Assembly (NCBI GenBank): GCA_025765595.1 | Contig: JAIVFH010000017.1 | Coordinates: forward strand, 367,485-431,484 | DNA: 64,000 nucleotides | DNA from: Obelidium mucronatum | Taxonomy: Eukaryota; Chytridiomycota; Chytridiomycetes; Chytridiales; Chytriomycetaceae | Reading direction: 5' to 3' | Shown: positions 48,858 through 59,981 of the stretch, in pieces | Position numbering within the stretch: the stretch's first letter is position 1 | Layout of the letters: every line of letters begins with the position of its first letter | Program-made: the position numbers and the translations under genes | The notes under the pieces: model-generated | The model's input: the letters and a program-made list of their open reading frames with translations, nothing else | What the model was told of the DNA's origin: nothing | Database searches by the model: none

Positions 48858-49594
48858 ATGTCGCAACTCTTCCGACGCGTCTCGATTACACCCGAATACC
48901 TGCGCCTTGGTTCGATGGTTGCCGCTGCTTCTGCGGCTCTGCTGGGCCTACAGCTTGTGAGCATCGAGGGCGTTGGCGGCAGCCGCGTCAATCTCGGCGA
49001 ATTATTTTCTGTTCTTCGGCGAGTCCATGGCGGTGTTTTGCTTCTCGTTGGCGTCTTTGGGTTTGTTGTTTCGTGGCGAAAGAACCGGGCGGGAATAAGA
49101 GTCTTTGGAGGCGCTTCGGTTGTGACGGGTCTTTCCCAGGCGGCGTTGAGCATTGGAACAATCGTGCTGATGCATCAGCCGGCTACTGCAGATGCGCTCC
49201 TGGGCAATTGTCTGGAACTACTCGCTGGGGCGGCATTGTCTACTGAAAGCCAGAACCAGATATGTAGTGAAAATACGCGAGCTGCTATTCGTCAGATTAC
49301 TTTTTCTCAAATCTTTGTGATCTTGGTGTCGGTCAGTTGTTGATTGAATTGGATTCCCACAGTCTAAATCTAAATCTAATACTGCAGATTGCCTTCCAAA
49401 TCTGCATTGTCTGGTTTTCCGTTGCATTTTCACGAGATCCAGCCCTATTTGAATCGAAACCAAGCGAGTCCATCGAATTACCTCAAATTCCTGCATCAAA
49501 TTCCACCGTTTATACAACTGAACCTTTGCCGACTTATGTTCCTCAATCGCCTGCTTACATCCAAAATAATGAGAAGAAGCCTGTCAATAAATAG
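48858..49594 (+). CDS. Four-TM membrane protein B
   Basis: Start MSQLFRRVSITPEYLRLGSM. Four hydrophobic segments: MVAAASAALLGLQLVSI, HGGVLLLVGVFGFVVSW, GGASVVTGLSQAALSIGTIV, and IFVILVSV plus IAFQICIVWFSVAF split by an intron (about 49330-49387). The loop between TM3 and TM4 contains two Cys (GNCLEL and NQICSEN), suggesting an extracytoplasmic disulphide in a tetraspanin- or MARVEL-like arrangement. The cytosolic tail has LPTYVPQSPAYIQ, an LPxY motif of the kind bound by WW domains of NEDD4-type ligases. No named family is recognised. Frames are clean. Confidence 0.65.
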
Positions 49595-49670
49595 TTTGTA
49601 ATTGTGTATTTTTTGTGTGATGCAGAAAAGTTTTATTTTAGTCCGGTTTTCAACATCAACGTCCAACGTG

Positions 49671-51761
49671 TTATATTTCCGCATAATGTTCATAATGTTG
49701 AATATGGTCCAACCAAGTGTTTACAAATTTGGACTTTGGCTCCACTGGAATCGGGAAAATTGGCATGGTTGATGAAACAGGACTTCCAAGACCAGGCAAG
49801 GAAGAGACGGTTTCGCGACCAACCAAGTCCACATTTCCAAAGATAAGATCCGCGTGTTGAATCAAATAGGCACCAGCATCTCCGGCCGTTGGAAGCACGG
49901 TATTGATCAGTTTCTTTTGATTCATCTCAGTTTGGGCAGAGCTTGAGACCCGCTGAAAGTGTAAGAAAACGTAGGCAAACGTATGGAGGTGGTGGACGGA
50001 TGGAAAACTCGTTTGAAGTATGTTTCGTATGGTTTTTACCGTTTTTGCATCTGGGTATTCTCCTGCAATTATCCGTGATGTTCAAATACAAAAGGTAAGA
50101 TTCAAAGAAAGGGACAAACCTTTTTTAGTAATCAAACCCAACTCAGCCCACAACTCATCAGAACCAAATCCTCCCTTGATTGTAGAAAGAAACCGCTTCA
50201 AGAGACTTGCAATTGTCAATGGATTCTCTTTATCCAAAGAGAATACGAATCCAGCAGTTCCTGCCAAACCTTCTCCATCCCACAGTCCAACGCCCCTTTT
50301 CGATTCCTCAAATGCTAAAGATATGACTGAATTGGGTCCTCGTGTGATTGGACGTGTCACTTTCTGTGAAGCCAACTGATTTCTTTTGAGTTCTGGGTTG
50401 GATCCATTGATGGCAGCAATTGACAATTCACTCCAATCTCCAGCATCAATTTGAATCACATTTCCAGCATCAATTTGAATCACATTATCCAACATGGATT
50501 TTCTCCTGGGTCTTTCTGAATTTGGTTTTCCCAGCTGTTGAGAATCGCCTGAACTATGATTGCTGTCAAAACTGCTTCGCCGGCTGTTATTGTTACTATT
50601 ATTATTGCTACTGCTATTGCTTTTCTGATGAATGGATGACGTTGCGACGGAGCTATTCCGAGACATCGATGAGGGAACTGTTTCTTGGAACTTTCGGACC
50701 AGCTCTCGAACTCGTTCAATACTTCCGGGCGCCTCGTATAGATCTTTGAGAGGAGTTTTTAACGTAAGGAGATAGTTGAGGTGTTCGATGCAGAGTATAA
50801 CTACATCTGGGATGCCGTTTTTTCCAGATTTTGTTGAGGATTCCAGGATTGTTGTGTTAAATATGGGGCCTTCTTTTTCTGAAGTCTCGCGAGAAACACA
50901 AGGCGGAGAAGCGGTAGGTTCGATTGGCGAAGTAGGGAGATGGGAGATGGATTTAGGTCGGTTGAGTGTCTTGTGATGGTCGGCAACTGCGTTTGAAAAT
51001 AGAACGTCGACTGGCCCGTTATTTGGTGGGGGTAATCCCGAGCACGAACTATGGCATGTTATTGATTGATCTGGTGCAGGTTGCTGGTGAGATTCGATTG
51101 AATTTTTTCCATTGTTAATGGGTGGCCGCAATTGTTGCGGCAACGTCGACTGCGATGCCACTTTTTTCTGAATCACCGCATCGGATCCATTTGAAGGTTT
51201 ATCAATGATTTTTTGGGCCCCAGGATTGGGTCTGTACGATTGCGAAACGGTACTTAATATTTCGGCGAAAGTTCATGAAATAAAAAGTTGTTACACTAAC
51301 GTGACTGATTTAAACGCCTTCCACTTTCGAAAAGACTCTGACGCGCGAAAGATGAGGGATTTTATCCCCGTCGGTGTTTTGATACTTAAAGGTTGTGGTC
51401 GCCCAATATTCAGATCTTTCGGATTATTACCAGTTGGCACCGCGTTAAGAGGGCTTCTGTCGGCGTTATCAATCAAAGACTGGCGATTTGTTGCCCCCGG
51501 AGATTGCGTGGAGCACGTACTGCCTGATTGCGATACTGACGATCCCGCCTCGTAGCCGGCAGCGGCTGTGTATGATGGAAGACCGTACAGATGGGAAAAA
51601 CTTGCCTCTGCGATCGCTTCAAAGACTGGTGGTTTGCCGTTTAGAATCGAGTTTCTGCGTTTTCCTTTGGAACCGGCGGTTCGGCCTGACACGTATTTTT
51701 GCTGTACAAGCACCACGTGGCTGGGTGAGCCCGGTGAAGACGCGTTTGTTGGTTTTGGCAT
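49671..51761 (-). CDS. RhoGAP-like protein 2 lacking the arginine finger
   Basis: Start MPKPTNASSPGSPSHVVLVQ at 51761. The Ser-rich N-terminal exon joins in phase over an intron (about 51236-51303). The RhoGAP-like part is GIPDVVILCIEHLNYLLTLK, then DLYEAPGSIERVRELVRKFQ, where the first paralogue has IYRVPGS: the Arg finger is replaced by Glu. Next come SLAFEESKRGVGLWDGEGLA and LTIASLLKRFLSTIKGGFGS. After an intron (about 50039-50095) SVHHLHTFAYVFLHFQRVSS is followed by EMNQKKLINTVL, where the usual NLAI Asn is absent. The C-terminal segment FGNVDLVGRETVSSLP is shared with the copy at 5.6-7.3 kb. Probably binds Rho GTPases without activating hydrolysis. Confidence 0.8.
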
Positions 51762-52021
51762 TAAAACTATTGCGCCTGCTCTTAGCTGGTGCGCGTTGGG
51801 TTGCTAAGATTTTTTCTATTTTTGTATTTGTGGTCTTCACCATGTAACCAACCCTTCTGGAAAAAATTACTCAGCAAAGCTGTGTCACATCGAGTCACAA
51901 AAAAGAAGTGTTGAGTAAGACTGTCAGACATTGCGCAGGCATGAAGCATAATTTTTTTCAAATTGCATTGTTGTATTGTTGACCATATGGACGTGTGTAA
52001 ACAATTCATCTTCGAACTTTA
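51762..52021. other. Interval between RhoGAP 2 and the transposon
   Basis: No gene seen. Contains the RhoGAP 2 promoter and ends with the TA target dinucleotide (52020-52021). Without the insertion, RhoGAP 2 and the gene at 55750 would be divergent neighbours about 440 bp apart. Confidence 0.6.
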
Positions 52022-52199
52022 CAGCAGATTGCAAAAAGAATGCGAACACTGACAAAAAATAAAGTTTCCGGAAAGTGAAAAAACAGGGAAAAACCGGTGA
52101 AAAACCGGTGAAAAAACAGTGAAAAAACAGTGTTTTTAAAACACGTTTTGGGACACGTGTCCAATTGCATGCAACAGTGTGTGCCCACGTGCCAGAGGC
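52022..52199 (+). repeat. Left terminal inverted repeat (178 bp)
   Basis: Identical to the reverse complement of 55388-55565 by eye. It contains two CCGGTGAAAAA units followed by two CAGTGAAAAAA-like units, the 12-bp palindrome GGACACGTGTCC, the palindrome TTGCATGCAA and another CACGTG core. Such internal repeats are likely protein-binding sites. Confidence 0.95.
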
Positions 52200-52267
52200 A
52201 TGCACCGTTGTGCATGCAAAGTGAGAAGACATTGGGATTTGAAAAACTCAAAACTTTCCTGAAGTGC

Positions 52268-54050
52268 ATGAGTTTTGTTAATCGTGCTGCTTGCTTTTTT
52301 TGCAACGAGTGTTTTGAACACAAAGTGGTACTTATATTTATTGTTTGCGCTAACTTGATTGATTGATTCTCAACACCCGTCAGAATGCAATCAATTGCAG
52401 CTGTTCTCCTAGTCACCGAGCTCCAGGCGGAAATCGCGGTGCAATTGTGAAGGAGAGCGAGACTGAATTTGTGAATTCTCGAAAGCACGAATCTCAACCT
52501 GGCGTTACTCCTAAAAAGCATATTTCGCTTTGCCACAGCCACCGTATGGACTTTGATGCCAACAGAAAGCCCATCTTGGAATTGCCTTCTGGTTTGTTTC
52601 CTTGGTTTCATTACTGTTCTGGCTTACCAATGTAATTATAGAAAAGGAAAACAGTTTCGAAATATGCACTCCCCCATCCAGTTTCCTTCGTGGCAGCAAA
52701 CGCGAACAACAAGGCAGTACAGTTGCAGATTATGAAAGCAGTGACGAGTCTTCGGCTATCCCTGACGCTGACAACCGCCAGCTTTTCAAGAAACTGAAAT
52801 CTACTGAGCCTGAAAACAATTTACGTAAGAGCTAGTTTCGATTTCTCTATTACTGAAGTAACAGTATCTCAGTTTTTCCAGTTTTTTGTCTGCCATATGG
52901 GGGAGGCCTGAAACAGTTGGACGCCATTTCACTTCCGCTCAGCTCATTTGAGACACAGTCGTTAACAATAGCCCAGCTTTTAAAGAGGGTTGAAGATCGA
53001 ATGCCCAGCTGGAGTCCTCTGGTGCTTCTTGGCTTTCATACAAGCAAGGGCAATGACCCTGAGACAATTGTCAAAGAAGACCATTTCAAGCTTCGTCTCC
53101 AGAATTTTAACTTCAAGGGATCCAGTGCCTTTGTTGTTTTCAAGGCAATTTCCATGCAAGAATCAGGTATCTCTGTTTTCAATCGTCGCAAATGCTTCTA
53201 AAATCGCAATTTTCAGTCACTGCTTCTCGCATCCAACCAGCAGCGTCTCGGAACCAACAGCTTGCTCGGAACCAGTCGTTGGCATCAGCAAGACGTTTAA
53301 TTACAGGAAACGCAACTTTCAGCAATGAAACAGATATCCAACTTCGTCGACGGGTTGTGAACACGTGTCTTGTGAATGATAAGCACAAGGAGGGCTGCTT
53401 CATTCTTGCTGATGGACGCCACCTACTACTCTCTTCTGATCATATTCGTCAGTGGGTCAACTATCTTGTAAGTGTCTTTCACCAGCTGTGAATTTTGAAT
53501 TTAGTCTGATTGGAAAAATGAGGACGATCCCCATCAAACACAAGTCACATTGTCCAATCCTCCGGATATCCCAATTTTTGATGGAAAAAACGCGGTCTCT
53601 GTGAAAGATCCCCCATATTCAAGAGCTCTCCAGTCTTCGATGGTGCCTCAAATGCCCCAATCCCCAAATCAAGTCACAGCCTCGGCAGCTTCCAATAATC
53701 CCCTCACTGCTACTAATTTGGTCCTTTCCAACATCCCTGTTACGGTACCAAGGCGTTTCGGGACCGCTAGGATTGCTCTGGAAAGAAATATTGCTGGCAA
53801 TTTGGACATACGAGATCATTCTAGTTCCCTTTTTGTTGGACCTGAGGATTCAATTACCACCTTGCTGGAAACAATTGGTTTTCCTTTTGAACGGTTTGAT
53901 TCACAGAGTTTTACATACACTGGTTATGTCAGTGGGATGCAGTTTCCAATGAATGGCAAACTATTGGAGTCCTTTGGCACCAGCGAAGAATTGAATCTTC
54001 GCTGCAGAGTCTCTGACAAAGTTGATGCTTTCTTTGAAGATTACGAGTGA
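52268..54050 (+). CDS. Transposon passenger protein with Cys/His cluster, unknown
   Basis: Six exons: 52268-52324, 52384-52591, 52642-52824, 52882-53166, 53217-53467 and 53505-54050. They sum to 1,530 nt, an exact multiple of three, for 509 residues. The N-terminus MSFVNRAACFFCNECFEHK has C9, C12, C15 and H18, followed by C24, C26 and H30, suggesting a zinc-binding domain. A Ser/Glu-rich basic linker follows. A globular region comes next (LFCLPYGGGLKQLDAISLPL, IAQLLKRVEDRMPSWSPLVL, LRLQNFNFKGSSAFVVFKAI). Then RRRVVNTCLVNDKHKEGCFI with ADGRHLLLSSDHIRQWVNYL. The end is PRRFGTARIALERNIAGNLD and a helical tail. No family recognised. Its first ATG lies 69 bp inside the left TIR. It may be an accessory DNA-binding protein or a captured host gene. 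Confidence 0.75.
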
Positions 54051-54223
54051 TTTGGTTGTTTGTTGTGGTTTGGATTGTGTGCGTTTTTTTTTTCGGCAGT
54101 GCCAATACATCAGAAGTTCTACATTTCACCTTTTTGAATCAAAAAACTTAGAGAAAAAAAACAGAATGATTATCATTATTACTTCTTGCTTGGATAAAGA
54201 AAATCATAGATCATATAATTTTA

Positions 54224-55332
54224 TTATCTGTAATTGCAATATCGGTAACAAGAATCGGCAAGAGCTGGGGAAAACGATACACAAGCAGCATTGAGTGCTT
54301 CATACCTGTCCCTCATGCGGACCCAGTCTCGGTTTTTTCTAAGCCATTGCTTCACGTGAAAGAATGAGGGCTCAATGGGAGTGAAGTCTGGGGAGTATGG
54401 CGGCAAGAACACAAGTAACACTCCAGCATCAGTGCAAACTTGCTCGATTTCAGGGTCCTTATGAATTCGAGCATTGTCACAAACAAGAACTGAGTTTGGT
54501 CCTGGGAAGCGATTGCACTTTGGAAGCTGAAGAATGATTGTAAGTTACACTAATCAAGAGTGATTGCTAAAAATACCAGCTTTTCAACAAGAAAGGCAAG
54601 CACATCTTCTGTTTTCATGGGACCATCATGGATCTCATAAGCCAAATAGCCATGGGACAGTGCACATGCAGCCAGAATGGTGTATCGCTCTCCTCGAACA
54701 AACGGTGTTGTGCAAACAGCCCTCACACCCTTCAAAGCGTATCCACGACGACGCTCAAGTGATATTTCGTTCCATGCTGCTTCATCAAAAAAAACAAGCT
54801 CGTTTCGATCAAATTGTGAGATGAATTGGAGAAATGCTACACGCTGGGCCTCATTTCTCTCTGATGCCTGTTTGGAGAGCTACAAAAAATAAACAAAAAG
54901 TACATTATTCAGCCTTTATCAAACCAACCTGTTTGTATGTCATTCCAATTCGATATAAACTCCTCCAAACTGTTGCTGAGGAAACTTTTCTCCCTGTAAC
55001 ACTCTCCAACTCCTCCTGGAGCTCAGTTATATACCAGTCTGTGTGCTGACGAAAAAGAAAGCGGAGATGCTGCAGAAATCATTGGTTGAGTGCAAGTAAT
55101 ATGAACCATATCATGAAGTGTGGCAAACCTCGATTGATCTGTGGCACAGTTCCCGCTTCCTCCCTTTCCCTTTGGCCAGTAGATTGAATAACAATCCGTA
55201 ACGATTCCAGCACGTTCGAATCCTCATTATTGTGGCTGGGTGTATGTGGAACTTTGTGGCAGAGACACGAACAGGGGCGCCGTCAATCATGTCAAGAACA
55301 ACAAGCAATCGCAGATCTCGTCCATAAGTCAT
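54224..55332 (-). CDS. DD34E transposase (Tc1/mariner, IS630 superfamily)
   Basis: Four exons (55332-55129, 55069-54929, 54879-54577, 54526-54224) sum to 951 nt, encoding 316 residues, all in phase. Start MTYGRDLRLLVVLDMIDGAP at 55332; an upstream TTG in frame is not a start. The N-terminal part is a helix-turn-helix (VSATKFHIHPATIMRIRTCW) and a second one around VSSATVWRSLYRIGMTYKQ. The catalytic domain has ELVFFDEAAWNE (first Asp), SVLVCDNARIHKD (second Asp) and LPPYSPDFTPIE (Glu), with 34 residues between the second Asp and the Glu. It cuts and pastes the element at TA sites. The frame is intact, so it may be active. Confidence 0.93.
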
Positions 55333-55387
55333 TTCCGGCAAATTAGAAATCGTTGCTCAATGATAGAGCTCCAGGAGCACGCCTCTG

Positions 55388-55565
55388 GCCTCTGGCACGT
55401 GGGCACACACTGTTGCATGCAATTGGACACGTGTCCCAAAACGTGTTTTAAAAACACTGTTTTTTCACTGTTTTTTCACCGGTTTTTCACCGGTTTTTCC
55501 CTGTTTTTTCACTTTCCGGAAACTTTATTTTTTGTCAGTGTTCGCATTCTTTTTGCAATCTGCTG
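55388..55565 (-). repeat. Right terminal inverted repeat (178 bp)
   Basis: Reverse complement matches 52022-52199 without a visible mismatch and ends in CTGCTG, followed by TA at 55566-55567. Confidence 0.95.
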
Positions 55566-55749
55566 TAAGATAACTGCACAAGATATTAATTGCTATTACC
55601 ATGTCCATCAGACTATGGAATGGATATCTATTAGTTTGTGATGGAGGGCCCGTATTACTAGTGGTCGGTGGCTATTACGAGAAGCCCCAGGGTGGAGCCA
55701 CGATAACGGAATCATACGAGTATTTTTTGTTGTTCGAATTTGTTGAGCA

Positions 55750-58551
55750 ATGATGGGGTCATCACCTACCCGCCAGGATTCCGACGAAAACACATCCACA
55801 GACACTTCGCTGGATCGAATAATTTCGGCAAGAAATGAAAGCAGTTGTGAGGCAGAACTGGAGAGTACTGTTGAGTTTGAGGCAGTCGGTGAAGTTGAGT
55901 CGCATCATCGCCTGGTCGCCTCATTCGAACACCAGTTGAGGTACGACTCGGCAGTCGCAGCGTGTTTCTTATCCTTGTCTCTTTATGCAGCCACATGAAG
56001 ACAACGCGGCGCCTCAACCGAGTGTTTGCAAAGGCGCTGAAGCCCGGCGCGCACGCGCACAAAGCGGCGCCGGCGCCGGCGCTCGCCGACCTGAGCGACT
56101 TCGAGGCGGCGCTGCTGCGCCAGTCGCAGCAGAAGAGCCGCCGCGTGTCGCGCACGCCGCCGCCGCCCTTTGCCGAAGAGCGGCGCGCCGCCGCCGCCGC
56201 CGCGCACGAGGCGGCGCCGTCCGCGGACTCGTCGCGCCGGAGTTCGCCCGTCGCCGTGTCGCTGTCGGCGTCCGTCGCATCGTCGACGGCGGGCGGCGAG
56301 CAACTTGAAGCGCTTGACGACGAAGGCGACTTCCCGCTGCACACAGTTGTCCTGTCCAAAGACTCGCCGCTCAGAGAATTCAAGTCGCATTCTCCGGTCA
56401 GCTCTATCGACACTGTGCGAGAGCAACCGCAGCCGCGAAGGGACAGCATTGAACTACGACGCAGCATCATGGAGCCATTGCCCGGTTATGGAGACCAGGA
56501 TTATGACTTCGATCCATCGGAATCCTTGATGGAATTGCGCGAACTACCATCATCTTCGACTGTTGTGCCTGATGAGAGTATTCCGTTACCTTTGTCTTCC
56601 AACATACTCGAGCCACCTCCTCTAGAATCAGATCAGAGCCAGAAAATTCAAACCTTGGAAGAAGACTTAATTCTGTATAAAACCGCTTTGCAATCAACGC
56701 GTCTGGAATGTGATGAGTTGAAGGAGCGAGTCTCAACAATGCAACGCTCATTCGATGATGCCGTTCGGAAAGAGATGGAAGTTTTGGAGCAGGAGCTTGA
56801 TCAGGAATACACACTCAAATTAGAAGAATTCAAGAACTCTTTCATTGCAGAACTTATGGAGAAAGAAGGGATATCTGATGAGAAAGGCTTGCGAAACTCT
56901 GAAACTTCCAGGTCGCAAGATGGCACCTCAATGTCTGTTGTGGATGAACTCAAGAGTATACATGCATCGGAGATTGAATCCCTACAACAAAAAATTGATG
57001 CGCTGATTGAAGAGCGGAAGCAGCTTGAAGATTCTCTCTCACATTGCCAAGCGGAATTGGAGGAAGCATCTAGCCAACAAGAAGGTGCTATTTTAGTATA
57101 TCAAACAATCTCATCCACTAATATTAAATTTGCATTTTAGCACAAAATGCGCAAATTAAACAGATTCTAGGTATTTTGGAGCAAGCCAACGAGGAACGTG
57201 GTACAATGCATGAGTTGCTTATTCAAGAAAAAGCAAAAACGTCCAGAAGTGAAGAGGAATTTCGTCTTTTTGGAAAGAAGTTACGTGGGTTACAAGATTT
57301 GAATTCTGAATTACGTAATGAAAACGACGAACTGAGAACAGAATTGCGGGTGGGTACTCTATATTTTCTCCAGTTACTCCTTGATTTTAATTCTCTTCCT
57401 CAGAAACTTCAATATGAAGGAAACGCATCGTCAGAAAAAGATGATTACTACAAAGCAAAACTGGATCAGGCTCGGTTTGACAATGAAAGTCTTCGTGTAA
57501 GCAACTTGAATGCCAATTTAGTTTTTCAACTTTTATACAAATACCTCCTCATTCAGGCTGTAATTGCAACTCTTACAAATCAGCAAACTCAAGATTCTTT
57601 CCGTCACAGTTCCGGTCATGAAAAGGCCTCGCCAACCGACCCAGCATCTCGCATTAGCCCAAGACACCGCCAATCTATGCCAAATTTCCGTAACAATACC
57701 AGCAATCATATATTTCCCACATCGTCGTCTACATCATCATCTATTCCCGTCCGAAGTGTAGAAACAACTCCTATTAAACAACACCAGCGCCTTAACAACC
57801 AATACCAGCACCAGCAAAAGGAAGTCCCACACCAACATCAACAAGCTTGGACGCCACAATCCCAGCATTTGCAAAACAGTAGTGGAATACATGGCCAGCG
57901 ATCCGTCAGTGCGAGTTCCGCACGTGGAACGCCAACGACAGCAGATCGCGAAAAATTCCTGAATAAGATGAGAAGGTACGAGGAAGAAGAAGAGGAAGAT
58001 GACGGCACGGAATATTCTGATGCTGGGTCACTTGGGGGTGGTGGTGATTCGAGGTCGATTAATAGCACATTTTTTCGGCGGTCGGGAGGTACCAGTGATG
58101 GGAATGGAAGTGTGAGGAGGAGTTCGTTTGGAGGGGGTGATGGTGGGTTGGTTTCAAGTGGTGGAGGTGGTGCTTTTAGTGGAAGTGGAAGTGCACGTCG
58201 AGTTGCCTCCATGGGAGTCTTTTCTTCGACCGACAGCGGGCTTCCTGTACGAGAAACATCATCGAGTCGAAGTGGTCCAATTGATTATGTCGCTATGAAG
58301 GCAGAGCTGGATGGGCAGCTAAGGACATTGACTGACAAAAAAGCAGCAGTGAGTGTTTATCCATGTTGCGATTTTTCTGATTTGAATATTTAACCTTGTC
58401 ATTTTTCAAGCTGATGTCGGAGCTTCAGAGAATTCCAGTTATGTCCGGATCATCGCGAATGCGAAAGGAGCAGTTGGATGATGAGCTGGACAGAGTTGAA
58501 AAAGCGATTGGGGGAGTAAGGATGAAGATGCGCAGCATGAATTTATTATAG
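55750..58551 (+). CDS. Coiled-coil protein, possibly centrosomal or cytoskeletal
   Basis: Start MMGSSPTRQDSDENTSTDTS. An intron (about 55941-55989) joins to HMKTTRRLNRVFAKALKPGA in very GC-rich DNA (56040-56330). After an acidic/Ser-rich part, long coiled coils follow: LEEDLILYKTALQSTRLECD, KEMEVLEQELDQEYTLKLEE, EIESLQQKIDALIEERKQLE and exons at 57145-57520. A Gln/Ser/Gly-rich region (57560-58250) precedes a conserved-looking C-terminus: YVAMKAELDGQLRTLTDKKA, then LMSELQRIPVMSGSSRMRKE and LDRVEKAIGGVRMKMRSMNL, with stop at 58549-58551. This C-terminal helix pair looks like those in some centrosomal or ciliary coiled-coil proteins, but no name is given. The transposon lies 185 bp upstream. Confidence 0.65.
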
Positions 58552-58620
58552 TATTTGTTGTGTTTTATTTAGAATTTGAATTTGAAGAGATTAAATTATT
58601 CCAACCACCTCACGTGTTTA

Positions 58621-59570
58621 TTACTTTTTACCCTTGACATCCTTTTTAACCTCCTTCTTTTTATCGACTGCCAACGTGGCCATAATCTTTTCTTCTTCGG
58701 CTTCAAGTTTTTTGATCTTGCTGCCCAATTGCTCTTCTTGGACAGCCATCTTTAATAAAAGCGCGTTCTTCATTTCATCCAGTTTGGGTGCCAAAGTGGA
58801 GATGACAAAGTTTCTGAGTTCTGCGCTGGCAATATCTTGTTTCGTTTGTTCCAACGTTTTCTCTTTGTGTAAAAAAAAAAAAAAAAGAAGCAAAATAAAT
58901 AGCATAGTCTTGAGATGTATTATTTCAGTATTACCTTCTTTGGGTCCTTCCGGCTCAAGATCTGCTGGCGCTTGTGTGATTTCGGCAGGAGCAGCTGGTG
59001 GGGGTACAGGAACTGCTGTTGGAATGTTCACCGTCGTGGGAATGATTGCTGAAGCTTCGATTATATTTGCTAGCGGGGCTTCAGCGTTTGGCTGCCGACC
59101 ACAGGCAAGAAAAAAAAAACCAAAGTAAATGCCACAATTCGATGGGAACAAAAACAAAAACAAAAAATGGAAATACCGCAACGTCTGATCTATCAGGAGC
59201 GTCTTCTACAGGCTCGGTAATACTGATATTCTCCATGGACGGTAATGGTGTCATGTAGGCGTTTGTAATTTTGAAATCGAGTTTGATTTGCTTTGTAAAC
59301 GTGTACTTGTACATTAAATAATGACGGAAGTATCTGTAATATCATGTTGGGTTTGGAGGTATCACAGAATTGGGGAAAGTTTTTTTGGGGGGATTGACGT
59401 ACGTGTTTGTGGCGAACTCGGTGATTAGTTTCATTTCTGCGAATGTAAACACTTGTTCACTGAAAGGTGGGCGGTTGATACAATGTTTGAGAAGTAGGTC
59501 TTTAAAGAAGGCATAATCCGCGTCCATTCGAATGAAGGGTGAAGCTGGATTTTCGAAAATACTTCAGTAT

Positions 59571-59606
<36 letters not shown>

Positions 59607-59981
59607 ACTCCTACACATGCAGTGCGTGTGTGTCTTTTTCATGATTGAAAACAAAGCAGACGCCTTTTCTGGAGAGAACTGGTTGTCTTTGGCAATCCTA
59701 TAATAGATCTCTTGTTTAGGTTTCCCAGTAATAAACCAACACCCTCCGCCACGATATACTTGCATCATAGTGTGATAATAAAAATCAAGCAATATCGCGT
59801 TCTTCTCGTTGGTGATATCTGACATGTGAAAGTATCCAGCGATGCATCTGTCAATCAAATGTATTGGGAATCAATATCTTGAGTGATCAGCCTTCCTTCC
59901 GGAGTAGATTTATTTTATATATATTTACTTGATTGCATCATCAGGCGTTGGTTTATCGTAAAAGTCATAGACTTGCTTCAT
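58621..59981 (-). CDS. CFAP119/CCDC189-like ciliary protein (tentative)
   Basis: Start MKQVYDFYDKPTPDDAIK at 59981, spliced to CIAGYFHMSDITNEKNAILL and DFYYHTM. Then EIYYRIAKDNQFSPEKASAL with FSIMKK, YAFFKDLLLKHCINRPPFSE and VFTFAEMKLITEFATNTYFR with HYLMYKYTFTKQIKLDF. The series of LLDFYY, FS...LFSIM, LLLKHxxxRPPxS...FT and TYFRHYxLYKYxFT matches my recollection of the C16orf93/CCDC189 family, found in flagellated organisms. The C-terminus is Ala/Pro-rich, then a Lys-rich coiled coil ending VKKDVKGKK. One intron holds a 34-A run (59572-59605). Likely axonemal, supporting a flagellated zoospore. Confidence 0.55.
59572..59605 (+). repeat. Poly-A tract (34 bp) in an intron
   Basis: Uninterrupted A run inside an intron of the CFAP119-like gene (T-run on the sense strand). 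Confidence 0.9.

Larger units (their letters stand above)
52022..55565. mobile_element. Tc1/mariner-type DNA transposon with a second gene (3,544 bp)
   Basis: Bounded by perfect 178-bp terminal inverted repeats starting CAGCAGATTGC, flanked on both sides by TA (52020-52021 and 55566-55567), the Tc1/mariner target-site duplication. Inside are two intact, spliced, convergent genes: one of unknown function on plus (52268-54050) and a DD34E transposase on minus (54224-55332). The identity of the two TIRs and the intact frames point to a recent insertion. It landed in the short intergenic space between RhoGAP 2 and a coiled-coil gene. Confidence 0.93.

Noticed and set aside
51782..52009. Minus-strand ORF between RhoGAP 2 and the transposon
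   Set aside because: No coding features, and it would overlap the TA insertion boundary and the RhoGAP 2 promoter.
52022..55565. Retroelement or viral origin of the repeat-flanked segment
   Set aside because: The repeats are inverted, not direct; there are TA duplications and a DDE transposase, and no reverse transcriptase or capsid-like gene.
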